A DNA stretch of 64,000 nt. It comes from Acidobacteriaceae bacterium (GTDB lineage: Bacteria > Acidobacteriota > Terriglobia > Bryobacterales > Bryobacteraceae). The translations under genes and the position numbers were made by a program. The first letter of the stretch is position 1. Every line of letters begins with the position of its first letter. Under the pieces are notes generated by a model. That model was not told the DNA's origin. It saw only the letters and a list, made by a program, of their open reading frames with translations, and did no database searches. Location: assembly GCA_019233755.1 (NCBI GenBank), contig JAFAMD010000031.1, forward strand, positions 62,001 to 126,000, written 5' to 3'. Shown here one piece after another: positions 9,168 to 18,357 of this stretch.

Positions 9168-9656
9168 ATGAAGAACATGGCACAGAATTTTGCTATGCGC
9201 TTGAGACTGACGACTCAGGAAGAGGGAGCGAAACTGGGAAAGATCTCGGAACTCGACGCCTCTGCTCGTCACGGAGGAGGCGAAGGTTGGTCTCGCAAAC
9301 AAGAACTGGGCCACCTTATCGATTCGGCAACGAATAACCGCGTGCGCTTCGTTGTGGCTGCTCTCAGTCGAAACTATACCGGCCCTACCTATGACGCGAA
9401 CGGCTGGGTCGAGCTCGGCGGCTACACGGATGCTAATTGGAGTGATCTGGTCGAACTTTGGGTGCGCTTGAATGAAGCTCTGGCGCGCGTGGTGGAACGG
9501 ATTCCGAACGATAAGCTGTGGACTCCGTGCGTGGTTGGTGGTGCCGATCCGGTTTCGCTTGAATTCCTGATCGACGACTATGTGTTACACATGCAGCACC
9601 ATTTGGATCACATTCTTGGAAGTGAACGACAGACAGCCTATCCCGGTGGGCTCTAG
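9168..9656 (+). CDS. DinB-like (DinB_2 superfamily) four-helix protein
   Basis: The protein has 162 residues. The pattern fits the DinB/YfiT-type metal-binding four-helix bundle: an early His in KQELGHLIDSATNN (residue about 48) and the C-terminal motif LHMQHHLDHILG (about 140-151), which together supply the usual three His ligands. Members of this superfamily are often thiol-dependent transferases or of unknown function. There is no signal peptide, so it is cytoplasmic. A second ATG lies three codons in. It sits alone on the plus strand between the porin-like gene and the AlgH-like gene, and the 150 bases before it show no other gene. Confidence 0.7.
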   Translation: MKNMAQNFAMRLRLTTQEEGAKLGKISELDASARHGGGEGWSRKQELGHLIDSATNNRVRFVVAALSRNYTGPTYDANGWVELGGYTDANWSDLVELWVRLNEALARVVERIPNDKLWTPCVVGGADPVSLEFLIDDYVLHMQHHLDHILGSERQTAYPGGL

Positions 9657-9755
9657 ATATCCCTCGAACCGGCACTTCAACACGGCATCAACGAGTCCCT
9701 GAATTCTAGGGGTCCTGGTCGCACGGGGACTTCAAAACAGGGGAGAATCGTTGCA

Positions 9756-10385
9756 ATGGTACGAGAACTCACTACCGCGACCATTGTGGCATCGGTGATC
9801 TGGGTGTCAGCGGTGCCCAGCTACCAAGCCAAATCGCCGGCTGCTCAGTTTAGAACGCAAGAGGAACTCGCGGCAGGCAGCGTACTGGTTGCTAATGAGA
9901 AGCTTGGTGACCCGAATTTCACCGAGTCCGTAGTTCTCATCGTGCAATACGACAGCGACGACGGAACGTTGGGTGTGATCATCAACCGGCGCAGCAAGAT
10001 TCCGCTTTCCCGCATATTTCCTGACATAAAAGCCGCAACGGCGGACCCGGTATTTGTCGGTGGCCCGGTCGGCAAAGCAGGTGCGATGGCACTGCTACGA
10101 CTCCCAGTCAAAACCGATAAGACCTTACATGTCACGAATGATGTTTACGTGACCGGCAGCAAGGAATTAATTGAAAAATCCGTTGCCGGGCGCGCAGAAT
10201 CGTCTAAATTCCGTCTCTATATGGGCTACGCCGGCTGGGCACCCGGCCAACTGGAGGCGGAGCTTCAACTGGGCGCGTGGTCTGTGATCAAAGGCTCATC
10301 CAGAATCGTATTCGATGACGATCCCGATTCGCTTTGGTCGCGGCTCTCACGTGAGTCTCACCTGCAGATAGCAGCGTTGAATTAG
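9756..10385 (+). CDS. YqgE/AlgH family protein with a signal peptide
   Basis: The protein has 209 residues, and a GGGGAGAA ribosome site lies about 10 bases before the ATG. Residues 38 onward match the YqgE/AlgH fold: LAAGSVLVANEKLGDPNFTE, GVIINRRSKIPLSRIF, VFVGGPVGKAGAMALLR and the late motif YMGYAGWAPGQLEAEL. The family has no settled function. It is unusual here in carrying an N-terminal hydrophobic segment (ATIVASVIWVSAVPSYQA) that looks like a signal peptide, whereas classical YqgE is cytoplasmic. It may be the first gene of a short unit with the propeller gene 44 bases downstream. Confidence 0.85.
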   Translation: MVRELTTATIVASVIWVSAVPSYQAKSPAAQFRTQEELAAGSVLVANEKLGDPNFTESVVLIVQYDSDDGTLGVIINRRSKIPLSRIFPDIKAATADPVFVGGPVGKAGAMALLRLPVKTDKTLHVTNDVYVTGSKELIEKSVAGRAESSKFRLYMGYAGWAPGQLEAELQLGAWSVIKGSSRIVFDDDPDSLWSRLSRESHLQIAALN

Positions 10386-10428
10386 CACAGCCGCTGCGGT
10401 CGCAGCAGGAGAAAGGGGCGATCTGGCT

Positions 10429-12606
10429 ATGAGGAGAACAAGACTGCGATGCTTCCAATCCGTAGCCGTCGGGGTGGCTGTGTTCTGGGCCGGTTCCGCC
10501 GCGCGGATGAGTGCCCAAGAACTCGCTGGCGAAACGGTCCGCATCGACAACGATGATCTCGGCGGTGTGGTCAGCAGCACAAAAGGGCCGGAAGCGGGGG
10601 TCTGGGTGATCGCAGAAACTGGTGATCTACCTACCAGATTTGCCAAGATCGTGGTCACCGATGATCATGGGCGCTACGTGGTGCCGGACCTTCCCAAAGC
10701 GAACTACACTATTTGGGTTCGCGGCTACGGTTTGGTTGATTCCCAGAAGGTTCAGTCCCAACCGGGCCGCATCGTAAATCTCACTGCTATCGTCGCGCCG
10801 GACCCGCGTGCAGCGGCACAATACTACCCAGCCAGCTATTGGTATTCCCTCCTGCGAGTACCGGCGAAGAACGAGTTCCCGGGCACCGGACCGAAAGGCA
10901 ATGGCATCTCTGAGAAGATCCAGAGCCAGGCCCAGTGGCTGGAGATCGTAAAGACAGATGGTTGCTGGTCGTGTCACCAATTAGGCAACAAGGCCACGCG
11001 AGAAATTCCCAAGAGTCTGGACAACTTTGATTCTCCGGTGCTCGCCTGGGAGCGGCGTATACAGTCCGGACAAGCCGGCGGCAATATGACAGCGGTGATC
11101 GGCCGGCTCGGCCGGGAGCGTGCGCTGGCCATGTTCGCGGACTGGAGTAGCAGTATCGCCGGGGGTGAGCTGCCGCCGGCGCCACGGCGACCCGGAGGCG
11201 TGGAACGGAATATCGTTATCACGGAATGGGACTGGTCCGGCCCTAAGGCATACCTCCATGACGAGATAGCCACGGACAAAAGAAATCCAGCGGTAAACGC
11301 CAACGGCCTGCTCTACGGGGCCCCCGAGCTCAGCACGGATGATATGCCCATCCTGGACCCGGTTCGTGACGCGGCAAGCCAGGCGAAGGTGCCCGTTCGC
11401 GATCCGAAGACTCCCGGTCCGGGACCCGTGATTCAGCCTTCGCCGTACTGGGGAACGGAAGCCATTTGGACCAGCCAGGCAAACGTGCACAACCCGATGT
11501 TTGATGAGAAGGGCCGCGTCTGGCTCACATCAGCCATCCGTCCACCGGAAAACCCGGCTTATTGCAAAGAGGGATCGAGCCAGCCGTCCGCGAAGTTGTT
11601 TCCGTTGAATCGCAGCGGGCGCCAGCTTGCAAGGTACGACCCGGAGACCAGGCAGTTCACGCTCATCAATACATGTTTCAGTACGCATCACCTGCAGTTC
11701 GCCGAGGATGCCAACCGCACGCTGTGGACCAGCAGCGGCGGCGGGGGCGACGTTGTAGGTTGGCTGAACACGAAAATGTTCGACGAGACCCATGATGAGG
11801 TGAAATCGCAGGGCTGGACAGCTCTCATCCTCGACACGAACGGAAACGGCAAGCGGGACGCATACGTGGAACCCGGCGAACCAGTCGATCCTACAAAAGA
11901 CAAGCGGATCTCCGGCTCCTTCTATGGCGTGACCGTGAGTCCGGCCGACGGCTCTATCTGGGGGTCGGTACTGGGTTTCCCTGGTTCCATCGTGCGACTG
12001 AACCCGGGACCGAATCCGCCCGAGACCGCTTTGGCCGAGATCTACGAGCTGCCCTGGAACAACCCGAAAGCGCCCATTCAAGGTTTCTCACCGCGTGGAC
12101 TCGATATCGATCGCAACGGGGTTGTCTGGACAGTCCTTGCTAGCGGACACTTTGCCAGTTTCGACCGGCGCAAATGCAAGGGTCCGCTCAATGGTCCGAT
12201 CGCGACCGGGCAGCACTGTCCCGAAGGCTGGACGCTTTATCCCATGCCGGCGCCCCAGTTCGCAGACGTCACTGACTCAGGCAGCGCCGAAGCCAGCTAC
12301 TACGATTGGGTCGATCAGTTCGACACATTCGGGCTAGGCGCGAACGTGCCGATCGCCACCGGAAACGGAGAGGATGCCCTGCTTGCGCTTTCGAACGGCA
12401 AATGGGTCGTGCTTCGCGTACCGTACCCGATCGGGTTCTACGCGAAGGGACTGGATGGCCGTATCGACGATCCGCAGGCTGGCTGGAAAGGAAAGGGACT
12501 GTGGTCAACATATGCCACCCGAGCACCCTTTCACGTCGAAGGGGGCAAAGGGACGACGAGCAAGGTCGTGCACTTCCAGCTTCGACCTGACCCACTCTCG
12601 AATTAA
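10429..12606 (+). CDS. Secreted one-heme beta-propeller protein with carboxypeptidase-like domain
   Basis: The protein has 725 residues. A signal peptide (about 1-30, ending SARMSAQ) is followed by a carboxypeptidase regulatory-like domain (about 44-110; DDHGRYVVPDLPKANYTIWV) and then a single c-type heme motif C179-W-S-C-H183. From about residue 325 on, repeated blocks such as NPMFDEKGRVWLTS and ISGSFYGVTVSPADGSIWG resemble a virginiamycin-B-lyase-like or NHL-type beta-propeller. The order of parts suggests a periplasmic redox or sugar-processing protein; the substrate cannot be told. Downstream is the convergent MscS-type gene. Confidence 0.7.
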   Translation: MRRTRLRCFQSVAVGVAVFWAGSAARMSAQELAGETVRIDNDDLGGVVSSTKGPEAGVWVIAETGDLPTRFAKIVVTDDHGRYVVPDLPKANYTIWVRGYGLVDSQKVQSQPGRIVNLTAIVAPDPRAAAQYYPASYWYSLLRVPAKNEFPGTGPKGNGISEKIQSQAQWLEIVKTDGCWSCHQLGNKATREIPKSLDNFDSPVLAWERRIQSGQAGGNMTAVIGRLGRERALAMFADWSSSIAGGELPPAPRRPGGVERNIVITEWDWSGPKAYLHDEIATDKRNPAVNANGLLYGAPELSTDDMPILDPVRDAASQAKVPVRDPKTPGPGPVIQPSPYWGTEAIWTSQANVHNPMFDEKGRVWLTSAIRPPENPAYCKEGSSQPSAKLFPLNRSGRQLARYDPETRQFTLINTCFSTHHLQFAEDANRTLWTSSGGGGDVVGWLNTKMFDETHDEVKSQGWTALILDTNGNGKRDAYVEPGEPVDPTKDKRISGSFYGVTVSPADGSIWGSVLGFPGSIVRLNPGPNPPETALAEIYELPWNNPKAPIQGFSPRGLDIDRNGVVWTVLASGHFASFDRRKCKGPLNGPIATGQHCPEGWTLYPMPAPQFADVTDSGSAEASYYDWVDQFDTFGLGANVPIATGNGEDALLALSNGKWVVLRVPYPIGFYAKGLDGRIDDPQAGWKGKGLWSTYATRAPFHVEGGKGTTSKVVHFQLRPDPLSN

Positions 12607-12629
12607 GCCGTAGTGCCGGTGGCTTGAAC

Positions 12630-14297
12630 CTATGTGATCCCTGCTTTGTGAGCTCTGGAGACAGCTTCGTCCAACGGCAAATGATGCTGTTCGCGCGCGC
12701 TCTGGATTTCTTCGCCGCCGGACGCACCTCGGTCGCGATCGAGAAAGTTGAGCTGCGAAGGGAGCGCAATCCTCGTACCGCTCGCTATAACAATATCCAT
12801 GATCCGCAGCAGTACGTCTTCCTGAACTTCCAGGAAGGACGCGTAATCCCTTTCCAGGATGTACGCGAAGACTTCAAGATCCAAGGATGAACTGCCGAAA
12901 CTGATGAACCGGATACGGGCCGACTCCTTCTCAATTTTTCGGTGGCCTCTCATCATCTCGCCCACTTGAGCCAGCACATAGCGCATCTGTTCGGGCGAAG
13001 TGTCATAGCGTAGGCCGAAGAGATGGTGGAACCAGATTTTATCGCGCAATGACAGGTTCTCGAGGCTCATCTGCGAGATTTTTGAATTCGGAATCGATAC
13101 CATCGACCGGTCGAGAGTCCGAATCCGCGTAGAACCAAGGCCGACGTCTACAATCGTCCCCATCTGATCCGCAACCTTGCAGAAGTCACCCACCCGAACA
13201 GCTTCACGGCTAATGATGGCGATGCCGGCGAAAAGGTCTTCGAGCGTCTTCTGCGCAGCCAGCGCCAGAGCGATTCCGCCAACGCCGAGACCGGCCAGCA
13301 TAGCGGTGACGTCTACACCGGCACCTTTAAGCAGCATGAGGAAGGCGATAAAAACCACCAGGATCTTGAACAGCCGGCGAATGAGCGCAACGACAGCCAT
13401 TTTGTACATTGCGTCTTTGCGGAGAAGCTGCCTGGATCTCAAGTCTGCAACGACATCGATGAACTGGACGGCGAGCCAGGCGAAGCCGGCCACGGCGAAG
13501 AGTTTCGAGACTTGAATCCAGAATTCGCGAGCCAGCAACGATACCGAAAAATGGGCAGTGATCTGAATCACCAGGGCGAGGACCATCAAGCGCAGCGGCC
13601 ACCTGAGCGAATGCACCCGCTGGTCATCGTGGTGCCCGGTCATCGAGCGAATCAACGGCCGAAACACGGGTATCAGCCCCCGAGTTACCAGCAACGCCAC
13701 AACCGACGCGAAGGAAAGCGCCACAAGTATCGCAAGCCAGCGCCATAGCGGCGCTGAAAAGAGCCTGACTTCTTTCAGCGGTCGCGGGAGAAACCGCTCA
13801 ATACCGGGAGCGCTGATTTCTGCGAAAGCTTCCGGAACACCGCGTAGAGTGTCGGCGGAGAACAGCCAGATAGGAGGCCCTGTACCACGTTTGACCCGGT
13901 CCAGCAGTATATCCAGGCGGCCCGAGGGAGTGTCCACGAACCCGACCCGGTCGCGATTTTCCGGCAGACCGTCCCCCACGTCGCCTTCCGGTGTCCGGGC
14001 AAGCGCGTCGAGATCGCCCGACAAGCGATTCAATACGACCTGCAGTTGCCGGGCGAGTTCTTGCTCCCGCGAGGGCGGCGCCTGGAGATCGAGATACTGA
14101 GCGGCACGCTCGTAATTCCCCCGTTCAGCGGCTTTCAGAAAGCCCAGCACGCATCCGCGGGGAGTATCACGGTTTAGCGGATCTGCCTCTGCAGGTTTCG
14201 TCGAAGCAGGCGGGCTTGGCGCCGTCGCGGCGGGAAGCTGGGCAAATGTCGCTCGCACCAGCAGTGAAAACAACGTCAAAGCTGCTAAGCGGTACAT
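12630..14297 (-). CDS. MscS-family mechanosensitive ion channel
   Basis: The protein has 555 residues. A signal-like N-terminus (LAALTLFSLLVRATFA) is followed by a periplasmic domain of about 170 residues and several membrane helices (about 190-330). The conserved MscS core follows: MLAGLGVGGIALALAAQKTLEDLFAGIAII is the pore helix TM3, then VRVGDFCKVADQMGTIVDVGL begins the beta domain. The C-terminal alpha/beta cage runs to about 530. It should open under membrane tension and release solutes during osmotic downshock. The N-terminal domain is larger than in small MscS proteins. It stands alone on the minus strand and converges with the propeller gene. Confidence 0.88.
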   Translation of the reverse strand: MYRLAALTLFSLLVRATFAQLPAATAPSPPASTKPAEADPLNRDTPRGCVLGFLKAAERGNYERAAQYLDLQAPPSREQELARQLQVVLNRLSGDLDALARTPEGDVGDGLPENRDRVGFVDTPSGRLDILLDRVKRGTGPPIWLFSADTLRGVPEAFAEISAPGIERFLPRPLKEVRLFSAPLWRWLAILVALSFASVVALLVTRGLIPVFRPLIRSMTGHHDDQRVHSLRWPLRLMVLALVIQITAHFSVSLLAREFWIQVSKLFAVAGFAWLAVQFIDVVADLRSRQLLRKDAMYKMAVVALIRRLFKILVVFIAFLMLLKGAGVDVTAMLAGLGVGGIALALAAQKTLEDLFAGIAIISREAVRVGDFCKVADQMGTIVDVGLGSTRIRTLDRSMVSIPNSKISQMSLENLSLRDKIWFHHLFGLRYDTSPEQMRYVLAQVGEMMRGHRKIEKESARIRFISFGSSSLDLEVFAYILERDYASFLEVQEDVLLRIMDIVIASGTRIALPSQLNFLDRDRGASGGEEIQSAREQHHLPLDEAVSRAHKAGIT

Positions 14298-14668
14298 CTG
14301 TACTACCTGGTTACGCCCTTCCGATTGGCAGCGTTATGGATTCGCGACGCTTCCCAAAAGGATGATATCGCCGTTTTTGAGGATAATTTTGATATCCAAG
14401 CCGCTGCCCCAGAAATACTGCGGTAAGTTCTGCTGTAGGACCGCCCGCGCACCTGCGCGAATCCGTAGCTGCGGTTCGTCTGGCGGACCGTCCAGCCGCT
14501 TATCACGTCATCTCCCGCCATATCAAAGCACGTTGTTTGGGCCCGTCCATCCGGTATCGAGGTCAAGACAGTTAGATTGCGGTATCGGGGAATCGATTCT
14601 TTTTGACAGGATTTTGCGGAGTGCGATCGGGGCGGATGGTATGGCCCCGGAAACCTGGCCTGCCGGAG
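14298..14668 (-). other. Intergenic region with a possible gene remnant
   Basis: This 371-base stretch lies between two minus-strand genes, the PQQ-dehydrogenase upstream and MscS downstream. The only thing recognised is a BON-like fragment at 14334-14510. The remaining 150 bases, near the dehydrogenase stop, show nothing clear. Confidence 0.5.
14334..14510 (-). pseudogene. Fragment resembling the C-terminal half of a BON-domain protein
   Basis: The frame bounded by stops reads (in part) GSGLDIKIILKNGDIILLGS and ends VANP before TAA at 14334-14336. This matches the core of BON domains by pattern: a basic helix, then hydrophobic-I-I-x-K-N-G-x-x-x-L-x-G-x-V. The region before it (LRIRAGARAVLQQNL) fits the first helix. 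There is no start codon, and the domain stops before its final helix-strand, so it looks like a decayed gene. The similarity is from memory of the family and is tentative. Confidence 0.35.
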
Positions 14669-16261
14669 CTACTTCAACAAAGCAAACGCATAAAGCGAGT
14701 CACCGGCGCCGACGACAAGGTACTGGCGGCCATCGAGCTCAAATGTCATCGGACCATTGCTGACGGGCGCTGGGAGGTGGAAGTGCCACAGAATCTTGCC
14801 GGTCGCCGGGTCCCACGCAATGAGGTTGCCGGCGGGGTCGCCGCTGAACAGCACTTTACCCGCGGTGCTCAAGAAACCGGAGCCAGCGGCGCCGCGGCTC
14901 GGAAATTCATGTGACCAGCGGACTTTCCCCGTTCTGTAATCAAGCGCTTCGAGAACAGCTTGCGTATAGAGATTCTGACCATTGCCGCCGTAGCCCTCGG
15001 GCTTCTCGTCCGTGTCGGTCAGGTACGCCAGGCTGTAACCCTTCAGTGCATTCACATAAAAGAGGCCAGTTTCGGGGTTAAAGCTGGGTGGAAACCAATT
15101 TGTGCCGCCTCCGCCGGGAATGTTCAGGAGAGCGCCGTCGGTCTTGGGCTCCTTCTTCACGTTGGGGACGGGCTGGCCCAATTTGTCGACGCCTTCCGAC
15201 CAGTTGGCTCCGACATAAGGCACACTGACCAGACTTTTCCCATTGGTGCGATCGAGCACAAAGAAATAGCCATTGCGTGCGGCCTGCGCAAGAAGCTTGC
15301 GCGGCTGCCCCTGCCACTCGGCATCGAAGAGGACGGGCGTTTCAACGTCGTCCCAATCATGCGTATCGTGCGGCGAGGCCTGAAAGTACCAGACCAGCTT
15401 TCCGGTGTCCGGATTGAGCGCAACAATTGAGCACGTCCATAAATTGCTTCCCTTGCGGCCTTGGCCTGCATAGACGGGATTCGGATTGCCAGTGCCCCAA
15501 TAGAGCAGATTCAGCTCGGGGTCATACGTGCCGGGAATCCAGGTCATCCCGCCGCCGTGTGCCATCGCCCCTTCATCGGGCCATGTTTCGGCGCCGGGCT
15601 CGCCTTTTCGCGGCTCGGTGTTCCAACGCCACTGCAGAGCGCCGGTCTCAGGATCGCGTGCTTCCAGATAACCGGGGACGTCCATGGCGTCGCCCCCCAC
15701 CCCGACAATCACATGGTTCTTCACGATCATCGGAGCCATCGTGGTGAAGTACTGGAGCTTGACGTCCGCCACTTGCACCTTCCAGCGCTCCTTGCCCGTT
15801 TTCGCGTCCAGCGAGATGAACCAACCGTCGGGCGCCATAAAGAAGAGCCAGTTGCCGTACATGCCGACGCCGCGATTGCCTTCCAGATGGCCGCCGTGAT
15901 CGACCCAGTGGTAATGCCACAGCTCTTCGCCGGTCCGCGCATCAACCGCCCAGACATTATCGGGAACAGTGAAGTATAGAATCCCGTTCACCTCCAGCGG
16001 GGTGGACTTGACTTCGGCGCGACCGATTCCACGCAGGGACGTGACATTTGTGTTGTAAATCCATGCGATGGCGAGACGATCAAGATTAGACTGATTGATC
16101 TGGGATAGCTCGCTGAAGCGCCGCCCCGAGTAATCGCCGTTGTAGGTGGCCCAGGTATCGGTGGGCGACTGAAGCAGCTTGGCGGGGTTTAGAAGCTGCC
16201 CCGTCGTGAGGCAGGGTAAGAACGCGAGCGTCGCGAACAGGAACGGTTTTAGGAGTCTCAT
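14669..16261 (-). CDS. PQQ-dependent dehydrogenase (quinoprotein), copy 1
   Basis: The protein has 530 residues with a signal peptide (1-21). It shows the quinoprotein alcohol dehydrogenase propeller: YNGDYSGRRFSELSQIN at the start, repeated W-docking blades (AVDARTGEELWHYHW, SLDAKTGKERWKVQV, ALNPDTGKLVWYFQ) and the segment PHDTHDWDD. In methanol-dehydrogenase relatives this segment holds the catalytic Asp; the Asp two residues on (D302-W-D304) is the position linked to lanthanide use. The vicinal Cys pair of classical methanol dehydrogenases is absent; the place reads GVGGDAMD. It oxidises an unknown alcohol or aldose in the periplasm and passes electrons to the cytochrome encoded just upstream, whose TGA overlaps this ATG (16258-16261). 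Confidence 0.88.
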   Translation of the reverse strand: MRLLKPFLFATLAFLPCLTTGQLLNPAKLLQSPTDTWATYNGDYSGRRFSELSQINQSNLDRLAIAWIYNTNVTSLRGIGRAEVKSTPLEVNGILYFTVPDNVWAVDARTGEELWHYHWVDHGGHLEGNRGVGMYGNWLFFMAPDGWFISLDAKTGKERWKVQVADVKLQYFTTMAPMIVKNHVIVGVGGDAMDVPGYLEARDPETGALQWRWNTEPRKGEPGAETWPDEGAMAHGGGMTWIPGTYDPELNLLYWGTGNPNPVYAGQGRKGSNLWTCSIVALNPDTGKLVWYFQASPHDTHDWDDVETPVLFDAEWQGQPRKLLAQAARNGYFFVLDRTNGKSLVSVPYVGANWSEGVDKLGQPVPNVKKEPKTDGALLNIPGGGGTNWFPPSFNPETGLFYVNALKGYSLAYLTDTDEKPEGYGGNGQNLYTQAVLEALDYRTGKVRWSHEFPSRGAAGSGFLSTAGKVLFSGDPAGNLIAWDPATGKILWHFHLPAPVSNGPMTFELDGRQYLVVGAGDSLYAFALLK

Positions 16262-17142
16262 TTCAGCGTTACGAGATAAGCCAGGATGTTATGCATGTCC
16301 GCGTCAGTGTAAGTGCCAAGCAGCTCGCGGTGCGCCGCAAGAGGGTCTTTAATATCAACCTTCACTTCGCTGCGCGGCCATGAGTGGTACATGCCGGAGC
16401 CGTCATACATGGATACGTTGAAATCATCGATGCGCTTCAGCGTTCCCGAAATGGATTCTCCGGATGCCAGAGTAACGCTTACCTGAACTGGAACAGTTGT
16501 CTTCTCGCCCTTGGCGTTGATGCTTTGGGAGGGATACAAGAACAAGGCTTGAAGATCTGCGGGTTCGACGCTGCTGGCGATGTGGGCCAGGTCGCCGGTT
16601 GCGGAGTGGCACTTATTGCAGTGTTGATCAAAAAACGCCTTGCCCTCGGCGGCATTGCCGGTCACCACGTTCTGGATCTTATAGCCGAAACGATTGGTGG
16701 TGTCCTCTACGCGCTGGTGCAGAAACTCCGCAATATCGTAGGTTTGGGCATCCGTCAGGTTTGGGAACGCGGGCATGCCCCGATCAGGTCTGCCGTTGTG
16801 CAGGAAGGGTCCGATGAGTTCGCCTTTTTCGTCGTGAAGGACGAGCGTGGAGCGAATCAGGTTCGGACCTTCGGCGCCAGTCGCATTCGAGCCGTGGCAG
16901 AATCCGCAGGTGGACGCGAAGATCTTCTGGCCGCGCGCGGCGGCCGCGGCGTCAGGAACCGGGCCGAGACCAAGGAACTCACGGCCTCGATCGGTGCGCG
17001 TTTGTGCGCGAGTCGACTGCGAAGTCGCTGCCTCCTGATCCTGCGTCCCGGGCCGCTTGCTCGTCTGGGAATTAGTCTGCGCCCCAAGGCCGGCAGCCAG
17101 GCACAGCGCCGCGGCGAGAAATACCGAGCTGGAAGATTTCAT
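16258..17142 (-). CDS. Diheme cytochrome c, partner of PQQ-dehydrogenase copy 1
   Basis: The protein has 294 residues from the ATG at 17142, which gives the signal peptide MKSSSSVFLAAALCLAAGLG. A start at 17178 is also open but would run 19 bases into the upstream gene. There are two c-type heme motifs, C79-G-F-C-H83 and C175-N-K-C-H179, each in its own cytochrome c fold. Met-containing segments (DRGMPAFPNLT) supply a probable axial ligand. After the second heme there is a small beta domain (VSVTLASGESISGTLKRIDDFNVSMYDGSG). It should accept electrons from the quinoprotein whose start overlaps its stop. A 4-bp ATGA overlap links the two genes. Confidence 0.88.
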   Translation of the reverse strand: MKSSSSVFLAAALCLAAGLGAQTNSQTSKRPGTQDQEAATSQSTRAQTRTDRGREFLGLGPVPDAAAAARGQKIFASTCGFCHGSNATGAEGPNLIRSTLVLHDEKGELIGPFLHNGRPDRGMPAFPNLTDAQTYDIAEFLHQRVEDTTNRFGYKIQNVVTGNAAEGKAFFDQHCNKCHSATGDLAHIASSVEPADLQALFLYPSQSINAKGEKTTVPVQVSVTLASGESISGTLKRIDDFNVSMYDGSGMYHSWPRSEVKVDIKDPLAAHRELLGTYTDADMHNILAYLVTLK

Positions 17143-17159
17143 TTCGCGGGTGGTTGACG

Positions 17160-18182
17160 CTATTGTCCTGCGGCCCATGCCAGGCCGTCGGTTCCCTTGC
17201 CGGAGTCGATGAGTTTATCCACCGTCCAGTCCGAAGTTCGAATCGCAGCGACCTGATGGCTCGAATCACAGGAAACGTATGCTATTTTGCCGTCAGGCCG
17301 GACCAGCACTTCCTGCGGCGCACGCGGGACATCAATCGTATGGACAACTTCCCAGCTCTGGAGATCTACGACCGCGACTTTGTTGACAGGGGAAACCGCA
17401 ACCACGAGATAACGGCCATCCGGCGTTGAAGCAGTGCCGTAACCTGTACCAGGCAGCTTGACCCAGTGTTTCACTTCGTCGGTGGAGGTATCAATGACGG
17501 CCAATTGCGGCTTGGTCTGATCGGAAGTGAAGACCCATTTGTCGTCCCGCGAAATCGAGATGCGCTGCGTGTTCTTCGAAATCGGAATGACCTTGATCGC
17601 TTTGCGCGCTTGCATATCGAGCACCGAGACGGTACCAGGGCCTACGTTAGCGGTGTATCCGCGCCGCCCGTCATGGGAAATGGCCAGCATATGCGATTCG
17701 GGCTGCTCCGTAGGGATTGAGCCGATAATCTTCAGCGTCTTGGGATCGATGACGCTGATCGTCTTGTCGAGTTCAGTCGTGACGTAAAGGAGGCCGTCTT
17801 TGGGACCGAACACCGGGCAATGAGGACGCACCCCGTGCCCGAAATCGACGTTGCCGACTACCTTCCGCTGCGCAATATCAATGACGACCATATTCTGGCC
17901 GTCGGTACCGGGCTTGCCGACGCCGGAGTTACCGTATATGGGCACGTACGCCAGGCGGCCATCAGGAGAGGCCGTGACTTCGTGGCCGGTAATGCCGCCT
18001 TCAGGCACTTCGGCTTCCTGCTGGCCGGCCGAGGCGTTGATAATAGCGAGGCTCCGGTCGCCTTTGCAGGCGGCCAGGAGAACACCCTCGGCAGATTGGC
18101 CGGGTTGCGCATGGGAGTTAGAAACAAGAGAAGACATCAGAATTGTCAGGGGGAGAAAGCGTGCAGCTTGAATCCACTTCAT
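17160..18182 (-). CDS. Exported YncE/YVTN-type seven-bladed beta-propeller protein
   Basis: The protein has 340 residues from ATG 18182 (MKWIQAARFLPLTILMSSLV), a clear signal peptide; a GTG at 18215 is an alternative start. The body is made of YVTN-like repeats, each with the pattern hydrophobic-VxDxxxxxVxxxIxVG: VVIDIAQRKVVGNVDFG, ISVIDPKTLKIIGSIPT, VSVLDMQARKAIKVIPI and so on, fitting a seven-bladed propeller. YncE-like proteins are often found next to quinoprotein and cytochrome genes and may bind a cofactor or ligand; the role here is not shown by sequence. It sits 17 bases before the cytochrome gene and is probably cotranscribed. Confidence 0.85.
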   Translation of the reverse strand: MKWIQAARFLPLTILMSSLVSNSHAQPGQSAEGVLLAACKGDRSLAIINASAGQQEAEVPEGGITGHEVTASPDGRLAYVPIYGNSGVGKPGTDGQNMVVIDIAQRKVVGNVDFGHGVRPHCPVFGPKDGLLYVTTELDKTISVIDPKTLKIIGSIPTEQPESHMLAISHDGRRGYTANVGPGTVSVLDMQARKAIKVIPISKNTQRISISRDDKWVFTSDQTKPQLAVIDTSTDEVKHWVKLPGTGYGTASTPDGRYLVVAVSPVNKVAVVDLQSWEVVHTIDVPRAPQEVLVRPDGKIAYVSCDSSHQVAAIRTSDWTVDKLIDSGKGTDGLAWAAGQ

Positions 18183-18357
18183 AGGTCGATTTCGCAAATG
18201 GGGCTTGGCGATCACAGTATCACAGTTGACACTAGGATTCGGGTTTCAGCAAGCTGACCCTAGGTAGGCGCAGTCACCGTGACCCAAAAAACACAGGTGC
18301 TTGCGTAACAGGACGCATGCTATAGTCACCGCAGATTTTGACATCAAAGGATCGAGA

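Noticed and set aside
14303..14566. Open frame of 87 codons on the minus strand
   Set aside because: The BON-like signal is in a different frame; this frame has no protein-like pattern.
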